A stretch of 21,069 nt of DNA from Rifleibacterium sp035352635 (lineage in GTDB: Bacteria; Muiribacteriota; Ozemobacteria; Ozemobacterales; Ozemobacteraceae). Every line of letters begins with the position of its first letter. Positions within the stretch are counted from its first letter, which is position 1. The stretch spans positions 1 to 21,069 of the forward strand of contig DAOPYA010000074.1 of assembly GCA_035352635.1 (NCBI GenBank). The letters are read 5' to 3'. Positions 7,352 through 15,205 of this stretch are shown one piece after another. Under the pieces are notes generated by a model. It was not told the DNA's origin. It was given only the letters and a program-made list of their open reading frames with translations, and searched no databases. Position numbers and translations under genes: made by a program.

Positions 7352-7359
7352 GTAAGCGC
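7352..7359 (+). repeat. IS66 terminal inverted repeat, left
   Basis: GTAAGCGC at the left tip, perfectly complementary to the right tip at 9833-9840. Beyond these eight bases only scattered positions match. Confidence 0.88.
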
Positions 7360-7382
7360 GAATTTAAACGCCTCTTGAAAAT

Positions 7383-8984
7383 TCAGGAGGGCGTGCCCCC
7401 TGAATTGATGTGATTCTGTTGCATATTCATTATCAGCTGCCGATCGACATTCTGCGGAATCAGGCTTCTGAAATCTTCTTTTGATTTTGAGCCGGGGGCC
7501 TTTTCCAGAAGAAACCGCAGATACCAATAAGGTTCAAGGCGGTTTGCCTTGGCTGTTTCGATTATGCTGTATAAAACTGCTGATGCCATTGCACCATCGA
7601 CGGTATCGGCGAACAACCAGTTTTTTCTTCCGACAGCGAAAGGCCTGATGGCGTTTTCGGCGCTGTTGTTGTCGATCTGCAGTTCTCCGTTTTCGAGATA
7701 GACTATGAGCCTGTCCCATAAATTGAGTGCATAGGCCACGGCTTTGCCGGTCAGACTCTTGGGAACCACAGTTTTCTTACATGTTTCAAGTTTCGCTTTG
7801 AAACTTTTCAGAATTGGTTTTGCCTGCTGATCGCGTATTTTATGTATTGCATCAGGATTCAACCCGTTCACACGGGCGTCTTTTTCGATTTTGTACAGAC
7901 TGTTGATTATAGCAACAGCTTCGTGGGCTATGCCAGGCTCTGCCCCTTCGCCGGCAGCCTTTATTGAATCGAAAAATTTCCGGCGCACATGCGCCCAGCA
8001 AGCCAGATGCTTTTGTCCCGGCCTGGACGAAATAAAGTTGTAGCCAGAATAGCCATCGGTCTGAATGTAGCCTTTGTATTTCGCGAGTATTTCGTCAGCT
8101 ACTTTTCCGCCGCGACTCGGGCTGTAATGGAAATAAACTGTTGCTTTTCCGGTGCCCCCGCCGCGAAAAACCCATATCCATGATTGATCGGTGGCTTTTC
8201 GACCCGGTTCCTTGAGAACCTGCATGCGACTTTCGTCCGCATTTACGCAGCTGGAGGTCAGAAGCATCTCTTCGAAAAGCTCATTAATCGGCTTCAGAGC
8301 CTTAGCAACTTTAATTGCCCAGTTGCACATGATGCCGCGGCTGATTTCTATCTTCTGACGGCTGAACATGCCACTGAGGCGATGAAAAGGAAGTGCGTCA
8401 ACGAATTTCGAAGTGATGATATAAGCAAGAAGACTTGCTGTGGCAAAGCTTTTGGGAATGATCTGCTCAGGAACCGGTGCTATAGAAACGGCAGGTTCTT
8501 CAGATTCTGTGCCTTCGCAGCTTCTGCAGGCATATTTAGGTCTGACGATTCTTATTATATGAGCCCTGGCCGGTGTAAATTCAAGTTTATCGGCAGTCTC
8601 TTCGCCGATTCTGGCTTTCTGGCAGCCACACGCACAGGTTTTATCGGTGTCGGGAATATCAACAACGACTTCCTCGACAGGAAGATCGTCTGGTAATGGC
8701 TTTCGACCGCGCTTTCTTAAATGGGCTTTGATCTCGATGGTTTTGGCTTGCTCTGGCGCTGGAATCTGCGGTGCTGCCTCTTCCTGCGGAAATGGCAGCA
8801 GAGGCTGGATGCCGTTGTCTGGTTGCGGGGTTTTCTCGGTTTTGCGGCCAAAGATCAGCGATTTGAGATAATTCAGTTCTTCGTTCAGAAGTGTAATCTG
8901 CTGGTCTTTTTCCTTAAGCTCCTGATCAACCATCCGTTTCAGAATGGGGTCTTCATTTAAATATTGATCAAGAGCCGGTGTCAT
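7383..8984 (-). CDS. tnpC: IS66 transposase TnpC (DDE)
   Basis: A transposase of 533 residues from the ATG at 8984. Domains in order: N-terminal coiled-coil/leucine-zipper region with SLIFGRKTEK (about 20-51), a basic patch KRGRKPLPDD (91-100), a zinc finger with cysteines at 117, 119, 121, 153 and 156, and the IS66 DDE catalytic domain with Asp250 (NADES), Asp310 (QTDGYSGY) and Glu444 (SAENAIRPFAVGRKN). The C-terminal tail (PYWYLRFLLEKAP) matches the family. All catalytic residues are present. The start is uncertain: no clear ribosome site precedes 8984, and an in-frame ATG at 9074, which overlaps the end of tnpB, would add 30 residues and allow translational coupling. Confidence 0.95.
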   Translation of the reverse strand: MTPALDQYLNEDPILKRMVDQELKEKDQQITLLNEELNYLKSLIFGRKTEKTPQPDNGIQPLLPFPQEEAAPQIPAPEQAKTIEIKAHLRKRGRKPLPDDLPVEEVVVDIPDTDKTCACGCQKARIGEETADKLEFTPARAHIIRIVRPKYACRSCEGTESEEPAVSIAPVPEQIIPKSFATASLLAYIITSKFVDALPFHRLSGMFSRQKIEISRGIMCNWAIKVAKALKPINELFEEMLLTSSCVNADESRMQVLKEPGRKATDQSWIWVFRGGGTGKATVYFHYSPSRGGKVADEILAKYKGYIQTDGYSGYNFISSRPGQKHLACWAHVRRKFFDSIKAAGEGAEPGIAHEAVAIINSLYKIEKDARVNGLNPDAIHKIRDQQAKPILKSFKAKLETCKKTVVPKSLTGKAVAYALNLWDRLIVYLENGELQIDNNSAENAIRPFAVGRKNWLFADTVDGAMASAVLYSIIETAKANRLEPYWYLRFLLEKAPGSKSKEDFRSLIPQNVDRQLIMNMQQNHINSGGTPS

Positions 8985-9063
8985 GGGGATTATTATAACA
9001 CCGCAACAGCTCAAAGTACAGCATTTTCTGCAGGTTTCAGATGGTTTTTTAGCAGAAGAACAT

Positions 9064-9414
9064 TTAATAAACATGAGAAACAGCAAGTTGCTTATGCGCA
9101 GATGCCTGATTGATTTCAAGGCCTTCAAGCAACCAGGCCAGTTCGCGTTGCCCGACCTGTAAAACTTCTTCCCTGCTTGAAGGCCAGCGGAAACGACCTT
9201 TTTCAAGCCGTTTCTGCCAAAGACAGAACCCGTTTTTATCCCAATACAGTATTTTGATCATGCTGCGTCGCCGGTTGCTGAAGGCGAAAAGGTGTCCGGC
9301 GAAAACGTCGAGGCGCATAACGCCGCTCACCATGGACGACAGGCCGTCGATGGCCTTGCGCATATCGACGTCGCCGAGAGCAATGTAAACTTTGACATTG
9401 CCGGTAAAAATCAT
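9064..9414 (-). CDS. tnpB: IS66 accessory protein TnpB (Orf2)
   Basis: A 116-residue protein with the hallmarks of IS66 Orf2: VYIALGDVDMRKAIDGL near the N-terminus, followed by AFSNRRRSMIKILYWDKNGFCLW and KRLEKGRFRWP. The length is normal for the family. It overlaps tnpA by four bases (ATGA at 9411-9414), indicating translational coupling. It is required for transposition of IS66-type elements, but its biochemical role is not well defined. Confidence 0.95.
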   Translation of the reverse strand: MIFTGNVKVYIALGDVDMRKAIDGLSSMVSGVMRLDVFAGHLFAFSNRRRSMIKILYWDKNGFCLWQKRLEKGRFRWPSSREEVLQVGQRELAWLLEGLEINQASAHKQLAVSHVY

Positions 9415-9758
9415 ATGCGAGCCAGAACTGAAAGTATCTGAGAAAAGGTTTCCCGGTCAAAATCCCTGGAAATTTCGATCCGGGCCCGATCCGAAAAATT
9501 GAAATACAACCCGGTAGAGCTTTTTTCGACTGGGTGCGCCTGGGGCTGCGCGTTAAAGGTAACGGGGATGAGTTGCAGCGGTGCCGGACTATTGGTTTTG
9601 CGATCTTTGCGAAGCCAATAACCAAAGGCTTTCACGCCAAGGTTGTTTGCCCGGCAATATTCTACCTGAGTCTGGCCACTCTCGCGCCACGTCTGAAGGT
9701 GTAGCTGCCAGCGGCGGGCTTTTTTGATCTGTTCTGACGTTGATTTCTTCTGCGCCAT
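9411..9758 (-). CDS. tnpA: IS66 accessory protein TnpA (Orf1, helix-turn-helix)
   Basis: A 115-residue protein starting MAQKKSTSEQ. The N-terminal half (W17 to about 55) contains the IS66 Orf1 pattern WQLHLQTWRESGQTQVEYCR followed by FGYWLRK, a helix-turn-helix-like DNA-binding segment. The C-terminal half carries the conserved end of Orf1 proteins (RIEISRDFDRETFSQIL). It is the first gene of the element; the 82 bases between its start and the right tip hold the promoter. It looks intact. Confidence 0.9.
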   Translation of the reverse strand: MAQKKSTSEQIKKARRWQLHLQTWRESGQTQVEYCRANNLGVKAFGYWLRKDRKTNSPAPLQLIPVTFNAQPQAHPVEKSSTGLYFNFSDRARIEISRDFDRETFSQILSVLARI

Positions 9759-9832
9759 AAAAACTCCTTGTGGAAGATTGACGCAGGCAGAATGCCATAG
9801 CTGGCAATAAATTATAAGAAGCGGTTTATTGA

Positions 9833-9840
9833 GCGCTTAC
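9833..9840 (-). repeat. IS66 terminal inverted repeat, right
   Basis: GCGCTTAC on the plus strand, the reverse complement of the left tip at 7352-7359; it marks the tnpA-proximal end of the element. Confidence 0.88.
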
Positions 9841-9848
9841 CCGGCAGC
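9841..9848. repeat. Target-site duplication, right copy
   Basis: CCGGCAGC, identical to 7344-7351, immediately outside the right tip of the IS66 element. Deleting the element and one copy restores the host reading frame. Confidence 0.92.
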
Positions 9849-11179
9849 GAACACGTCCTGACTCAACCGACTGGACTATTTATTCCCCGAATGTGCCTAT
9901 CTTTCGAAAGGATGACGGAACAGCCCTGGAACATTTTTGGTTGCTGAGCTTTCTGACGTGCGCTGCACCATACCAGCCGGCAATTGGCCAACCCGAGGCA
10001 GGCAACCTCTTGCAACTCAGAATCCATAGGATACTAGCCATTGCCAGGAGCTATGGTTATACGGCACTCGTTCTCGGCGCATGGGGCTGTGGGGCCTTCG
10101 CCAACGATCCATATCGAACGGCTGTCGATTTTCGGGATGCACTGGAAAACGATTTCAGTGGCACGTTTTCTGACATTGTGTTTGCTATCACTGATTGGAC
10201 GCCTGAAAGACGATTCCTTGGCCCGTTCCGGGGCGTGTTCAGCATAGAGCAGACAGACAAAACCAGTTCCGTCAATGCCACCCCGACAGCAAACTGCAAT
10301 AGTTCAAATTTTTGCTCTCTGGCTCAGGATAATAGTGTTGTTCAGGAAAGCCTGAACCACCGGCGCGAATGTTTGAATGGGTTTATAAATATTCTCAGGT
10401 ATTTTAAAATGCGTAAGATAATGGAGCGAACAAAAGACTGGTTCGGTGGACTATTCTTAGGACAGGATGCGATTCAAAGAAAAAATACCGGCGAATTGTT
10501 TCGCCACAGGAAGATTATTGTCCATGAATCTGAGTTTGGTCATCCTGTTTTTGCGGATTGGTATGAGCCTATCAATACCCAAGAGAATGGTAAGGTCTAT
10601 ATAATTTATCTCGGAGGGGCAATAGATAAAGAGACTTATTTATCTCGAACAAAAACCGAGCCGGTTGTTTTAAGGGATATTTTTTTCGATACTTTGAATG
10701 AACTTAAAAGATTCGACATCTGCTTACTGGTTATCGCAACTCCACACGGCCGAAACAGGTGTGCAAAAAAAATGTTAGGCGTATTTTCCGATTTGCTGTG
10801 CAATCGTTTCCTGCCAGAGGTTCAAGCGAGACCAGACGATTGTGCAGCAATAATAGGCAACTCCTTAGGTGCATATTTTGGCTTGGGTTTGCTGCCAGTA
10901 TTGCACGGCATTTATTCCTTTGTTTCGTTTGGAGGAGCATGGATGGTAGAAGCAGCGGTTCAGTGCAACTTATCCCCGGAAAATATCAACTGGTCTTTAT
11001 TCTCAAATTCCGGAGATCAGTTAAAAGCACATATCCAAGGCTTTGTTAATTGGCTCAGGCTTCGGAAAGTTGAGGCAAAATTGATAAATCGCAATGGGAA
11101 TCATTCATTTTCCAGCTATCTCAGCAATCGTAGCGTGAGAGATGGTTTTATGAAAGCCTTAACGTTGCCTCGGGCATAA
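9849..11179 (+). pseudogene. 3' part of the interrupted gene: PARG C-terminal half plus alpha/beta-hydrolase domain
   Basis: The frame continues the PARG-like protein exactly where the insertion broke it (RTRPDSTDWTIYSPNVPIF). The rest of the PARG domain runs to about 10246, with SFLTCAAP and YGYTALVLGAWGCGAFANDP, both family signatures. After a Ser/Asn-rich linker the same frame encodes about 220 residues resembling an alpha/beta hydrolase: strand KVYIIYLGG, nucleophile elbow GNSLG with the candidate Ser codon at 10862-10864, an Asp in SGDQL and a His in NGNHSF. The restored protein is 600 residues, against roughly 270-300 for the single-domain family. The hydrolase part looks AT-richer than the PARG part, suggesting separate origins. 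Translation could still begin at GTG 9893, or at ATG 10409 after a CAGG, which would give a 256-residue free hydrolase. The hydrolase call is motif-based. Confidence 0.8.
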
Positions 11180-11321
11180 AAAGCTTTTTTTCCGTTAACC
11201 CTTAAAACCTATTAAGACTTTCGCCTCTGAGTAGCAGTGTTGTTTTTTCTTGCATTGTAGGGGGCGGGCGTTGTAGGCTGAAAACAGAGAAATTAAAATG
11301 TGAGATTCCGGAGGGTACGTT

Positions 11322-11627
11322 ATGGTAATTGAACCTGTCGAAAAAATGCTGCTTGAAACTCAGAAAAAAGTGTTGATCGGGCGTCTCGCCATTGTGGTCA
11401 AAGACGCTGCCATCTTGAAAGAAATTAAAGAGCTTACGGGCACTGATGTTTCGTTCAAATCAGCACTCAAAAAAGTTTTGCTCCCGTCGAATCCTGATCC
11501 GCTGGCCACTGAGGCTATCCGCACCAGGGTCACTGCTGCCTTTCCAGAGGCAATACCGCCTTTTGATGAGCTGATCAAGGTATGCCAGCGACTTGCCAAA
11601 GTCGATAACCCACTGATCCTTAACTGA
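11322..11627 (+). CDS. Small hypothetical protein
   Basis: A 101-residue protein starting at an ATG with a strong ribosome site (GGAGGG, about 7 bases upstream). It is soluble, without signal peptide or membrane segment. The N-terminal two thirds look helical and Lys/Leu-rich (VEKMLLETQKKVLIGRLAIVV, then a Lys/Glu-rich helix), followed by a Pro-containing stretch (LLPSNPDPLATEAIRTR) and a helical end. I recognise no domain or family. It lies 122 bases before thrA and is probably separately transcribed, because a promoter lies between them. It could belong to the accessory island or to the chromosomal backbone. Confidence 0.65.
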   Translation: MVIEPVEKMLLETQKKVLIGRLAIVVKDAAILKEIKELTGTDVSFKSALKKVLLPSNPDPLATEAIRTRVTAAFPEAIPPFDELIKVCQRLAKVDNPLILN

Positions 11628-11698
11628 GATCAACTTCTCAATGATACAGCAGGCGGCATGTGCCCGACATCATTTTGTCTGCCGTGAAATTCAGAATA

Positions 11699-11707
11699 TG
11701 GTATAAT
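11699..11707 (+). promoter_or_regulatory. Extended -10 promoter of the thr operon
   Basis: TGGTATAAT is a perfect extended -10 element (TG-N-TATAAT) 43 bases before the thrA start. No good -35 box sits 16-18 bases upstream, which fits the extended -10 class. The short leader leaves no room for a Thr/Ile-rich attenuator peptide. Confidence 0.6.
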
Positions 11708-11749
11708 TGCCCCTGAATTGAGGCTGAAGGCCCTGCACAGGAGGCAACG

Positions 11750-14218
11750 ATGAAGGTTCTCAAATTTGGCGGCACATCACTGGCGAACTGGAAAAGGTTT
11801 TCGCAGGCAGCAGACCTGATCAGAGCGGCTGCGGCGAGCGAACCGGTGGCCACCGTTCTTTCGGCGCCGGCTACCGTTACCAACAGTCTGCTCGAAATGA
11901 TCGACAACGCTTGCCAGGGCAAAGATCATTCTGCCGCTTCATCGCGCGTAGAAGCACTTTTTAACAATCTTTTTGCAGATGCGGGCAAGGCATGCCTCAA
12001 CAACGAACAACAGCAGATATTGGCCAGGCGGTTGCGCGAATGCGTCGATTTCTGGAACCGGCGTTCGCAAGGGGTTGCCATGCTCGGCGAATGTTCCGAA
12101 ACCATCACAGCTGCGGTGGCTATCTGCGGCGAATACCTCTCGGCCGCCCTGATGGAACAGGTAATGCTCGCCCATAATCTGCAAACCCTGCAACTCGACC
12201 CGGTCAAAATGTTCAAGGCCTATGGCCCGACTCTTGACGCGATGGTCGATATCGAAGCCAGCCGAAAAGACTTCACTACCCCCGAAATTGCCGGGGCGCG
12301 GGTTCTCATCATGCCAGGTTTCGGGGCAGGTGACAAGAGCGGCAAACCTGTGACTCTCGGGCGCAATGGTTCTGATTATTCTGCAGCGGTTATGGCTGCC
12401 TGCCTGCGAGCCGACACCTGCGAAATCTGGACCGACGTCGATGGCGTTTTCAACGTCGATCCGAATCTGGTGCCTGATGCACGCCTGCTGCCCCAGTTGA
12501 GCTACCGCGAAACCATGGAAATGTCGTATTTCGGCGCCAAGGTTCTGCACCCAAAAACAATCTCGCCGATAGCCCAATATCATATTCCCTGCTATATAAA
12601 AAACAGCCTGAACCCATCCGCCCCGGGCACCCTGGTTTCAGATGCAACAGATACGAGCGGCCTGCAGGTCAAAGCTATTTCGAATCTCGACAAACAGACG
12701 ATGGTCAATGTTTCAGGGCCTGGCATGAAGGGTCTGGTGGGCATGGCCAGCCGCGTATTCAGCGCTATTTCGCGCTCAGGGGTCTCAGTGTCACTGATCA
12801 CCCAGAGTTCCTCTGAATACAGCATCTGCTTCTGCATCGCCAGCGTCAATGCCGGCAAGGTCGATCAGGCACTGCACGAAGAATTCGAACTCGAGCTGCA
12901 AAGCGGCTTTCTTGAACCAGTCGAATTCAGACACAACCTCGCCATCGTTTCTCTGATCGGCGACGGTATGCGCACCCGCAAGGGCCTGGCAGCCAAATTC
13001 TTCAAGGCGATGGCTCAGTCGGGCGTTAATATCATCGCCATAGCTCAAGGGGCTTCTGAGCGCTCAATATCAGTGGTTATCGATCAGCAGCGCAGCTCTC
13101 GGGCCGTGGCCGCCTGTCATCAGGTTTTCTTCGATGTACAACAGTATCTCGACGTTCTTCTGGTCGGGTGCGGTAACATCGGTACTGCCATGCTGAATCA
13201 GATCAACCAGCAGCGCAGCATGCTGCACGAACAGCAGATTACCATCAGAGTCTGCGGCATCGCCAACTCAAAAAAGATGCTTCTCGACGGGCGCGGTATC
13301 GATCTCGATAAATGGCGCGACCGCCTTGCCTCAGAAGGTACTCCCTGCGATCTGACCTCGATGTTCGCCTGGGTCGATGAGCAGCAACTGCTTAACCCGG
13401 TAATGATAGACTGCACCAGCAACCAGGCGGTTGCCGACAGTTATGTTGCAGCAATGAACGCCGGCCTGCACGTCATAACCCCGAACAAAAAAGCGAACAC
13501 CCGCGATTACGCCTACTATAAACTGCTGCGCGAGACCGCGCTGCGCCAGCGCCGGCAGTTTCTTTATGAAACCAACGTCGGCGCCGGGTTGCCGGTTATA
13601 GATAATCTTAAAAAGTTGATTTTTGCAGGCGACCGCCTGCAGCGGTTCAAAGGCATTCTCTCAGGCTCGCTCTCATTCATTTTCGGCAAACTCGACGAGG
13701 GCATGAGCTTTTCTGAAGCCACCCGCATCGCCCGTGATAAATGCTACACCGAACCCGACCCACGCGATGACCTCAGCGGCATGGACGTGGCACGTAAAGT
13801 TCTCATTCTGGCCCGGGAAGTCGGTTTCGAGTATGAGTTGAGCGACATCAAGGTCGAAAGTGTTTTGCCGGCGGGCTTTAACAGTTCAGGCAGCATCGAA
13901 GAGTTTATGCAAAGACTTCCTGAAGCTGATACTGCAATAAAAGCACTTGTAGAAGCCGCACGCCGTCAGAACAAACGGCTTCGCTACGTCGGAGAAATAG
14001 ACGGCGCCGAGTGTCGCGTCAGAATCTGCGAAATAGATGCTGATGACCCGCTCTTCACTGTTAAAAATGGCGAGAACGCGCTGGCGTTCTACAGCCGCTA
14101 TTATCAGCCGATCCCGTTCGTGCTGCGCGGTTACGGTGCCGGCAACGAGGTTACAGCTGCCGGAGCCTTTGCTGACCTTTTGCGCACCCTCAACTGGACC
14201 CGGGAAACAATCTTATGA
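11750..14218 (+). CDS. thrA: Bifunctional aspartate kinase / homoserine dehydrogenase I
   Basis: An 822-residue enzyme catalysing the first step (aspartate phosphorylation) and the third step (aspartate semialdehyde to homoserine) of threonine synthesis. The kinase domain opens with KFGGTS (5-10) and has the nucleotide loop LGRNGSDYSAA (203-213), TDVDGV (228-233) and FGAKVLHPKT (261-270). Two ACT regulatory domains follow (about 315-465), suggesting threonine feedback. The dehydrogenase domain has the NAD(P) loop VGCGNIG (472-478), TPNKKAN (577-583), ETNVGAGLP (607-615), SGSLSFI (638-644) and EPDPRDDLSGMD (668-679). Length and order match the Escherichia coli ThrA enzyme (820 residues). The start has an ideal AGGAGG five bases upstream. 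It overlaps thrB by four bases, so the two are coupled. Confidence 0.97.
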   Translation: MKVLKFGGTSLANWKRFSQAADLIRAAAASEPVATVLSAPATVTNSLLEMIDNACQGKDHSAASSRVEALFNNLFADAGKACLNNEQQQILARRLRECVDFWNRRSQGVAMLGECSETITAAVAICGEYLSAALMEQVMLAHNLQTLQLDPVKMFKAYGPTLDAMVDIEASRKDFTTPEIAGARVLIMPGFGAGDKSGKPVTLGRNGSDYSAAVMAACLRADTCEIWTDVDGVFNVDPNLVPDARLLPQLSYRETMEMSYFGAKVLHPKTISPIAQYHIPCYIKNSLNPSAPGTLVSDATDTSGLQVKAISNLDKQTMVNVSGPGMKGLVGMASRVFSAISRSGVSVSLITQSSSEYSICFCIASVNAGKVDQALHEEFELELQSGFLEPVEFRHNLAIVSLIGDGMRTRKGLAAKFFKAMAQSGVNIIAIAQGASERSISVVIDQQRSSRAVAACHQVFFDVQQYLDVLLVGCGNIGTAMLNQINQQRSMLHEQQITIRVCGIANSKKMLLDGRGIDLDKWRDRLASEGTPCDLTSMFAWVDEQQLLNPVMIDCTSNQAVADSYVAAMNAGLHVITPNKKANTRDYAYYKLLRETALRQRRQFLYETNVGAGLPVIDNLKKLIFAGDRLQRFKGILSGSLSFIFGKLDEGMSFSEATRIARDKCYTEPDPRDDLSGMDVARKVLILAREVGFEYELSDIKVESVLPAGFNSSGSIEEFMQRLPEADTAIKALVEAARRQNKRLRYVGEIDGAECRVRICEIDADDPLFTVKNGENALAFYSRYYQPIPFVLRGYGAGNEVTAAGAFADLLRTLNWTRETIL

Positions 14219-15156
14219 GTGTAACAGTCTATGCTCCAGCATCAATTGGCAACGTCGGTGTCGGCTTTGATCTGCTCGGCGCGGCTCTGGCACCCGTAGA
14301 TTCTTCACTATTTGGCGACTGCGTTTCGATTGAAGAAGGCGCTTCGTCAATTGATTTTTCTTGCCAGGGTGCATGGCAGCACAAACTGCCCCCCGACCCT
14401 GATGCCAACATCGTGTTTCAATGCACGAGATACTTTGTCGGGCAATTACCCGAACATCTTCGCCCGGCGGGCCTGCAAGTTATCCTGAATAAAAATCTGC
14501 CGGTCGGCAGCGGCCTGGGTTCAAGCGCCAGTTCTGTGGTTGCAGCTTTTGCCGCCCTCAATGAATACTTCTGCCGCCCATTCAATAACGAAAAACTTCT
14601 GCTGATGATGGGTGAATTCGAAGGCCGGGTCAGTGGCTCGGTGCATTACGACAACGTCGCGCCAGCGTTTCTTGGCGGCCTGCAACTGATGGTTCTGAAC
14701 GCCAACCGTGTCTGTGCCCCGGTGCCCTTTTTCAAAGAATGGTTCTGGGTGGTCGCCTACCCTGGCATTTCCCTTTCAACCGCCCACATGCGTGCCCTGC
14801 TCCCCGAAAAATTCGACCGGGCAACGACCATTGAATACGGCCGCAATCTTGGCGTTTTTATTCAGGCTTCCTTTTGCCTTGACCAGCAACTGGCGGTTTC
14901 AGTGCTTAAAGACGTGCTTGCCGAACCCTGGCGTTGCAATTCAATTCCCGGTTTCAGCAGAGCAAGAACAGCCATGTGTGACCTGGGTATGCTGGCCACC
15001 GGCATTTCAGGAAGCGGCCCGACTGTTTTTTCTGTTACCGACAACCCTGATCGGGCTGAACAGGCCAGGAAATGGCTTGAAAACAATTTCATGCAGAGCA
15101 AAGAAGGCTTTACCAGGGTATGCCGGATCGACCATAAAGGCGCCCGACTGCTCTGA
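14215..15156 (+). CDS. thrB: Homoserine kinase
   Basis: A 313-residue GHMP-family kinase that phosphorylates homoserine for threonine synthase. It shows all three GHMP motifs: YAPASIGNVGVGFD (6-19), the ATP loop LPVGSGLGSSASS (95-107) and GISGSGPTVFS (263-273). GSVHYDNVAPAFLGG (141-155) is specific to the homoserine kinase branch. The length is close to the E. coli protein (310 residues). Its ATG lies inside the end of thrA (ATGA overlap), a sign of translational coupling and balanced output of the two enzymes. Confidence 0.97.
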   Translation: MSVTVYAPASIGNVGVGFDLLGAALAPVDSSLFGDCVSIEEGASSIDFSCQGAWQHKLPPDPDANIVFQCTRYFVGQLPEHLRPAGLQVILNKNLPVGSGLGSSASSVVAAFAALNEYFCRPFNNEKLLLMMGEFEGRVSGSVHYDNVAPAFLGGLQLMVLNANRVCAPVPFFKEWFWVVAYPGISLSTAHMRALLPEKFDRATTIEYGRNLGVFIQASFCLDQQLAVSVLKDVLAEPWRCNSIPGFSRARTAMCDLGMLATGISGSGPTVFSVTDNPDRAEQARKWLENNFMQSKEGFTRVCRIDHKGARLL

Positions 15157-15205
15157 TTGCCTTGCCGAAAGTCTTAATCGTTGAAAAATATTAAAGAGGC
15201 CCAGA

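Larger units (their letters stand above)
7352..9840 (-). mobile_element. Complete IS66-family insertion sequence (2489 bp)
   Basis: The element begins GTAAGCGC at 7352 and ends GCGCTTAC at 9840, so its tips are an 8-base perfect inverted repeat with further scattered matches inward; GTAAGCG is the characteristic IS66 terminus. It holds the three usual genes tnpA, tnpB and tnpC in order on the minus strand, all open, and is flanked by an identical 8 bp duplication. It sits inside the PARG-like gene in the opposite orientation. The intact ends, intact genes and perfect duplication suggest a fairly recent insertion. Confidence 0.95.

Noticed and set aside
7352..7413. The last 20 residues of the interrupted PARG-like 5' frame
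   Set aside because: They are translated from the insertion sequence end and are foreign, so they were not treated as part of the native protein.
11165..11195. Palindrome AAAAAGCTTTTT after the hydrolase frame
   Set aside because: An A/T-only arm with a two-base GC core would not make a stable stem; it is not called as a terminator.
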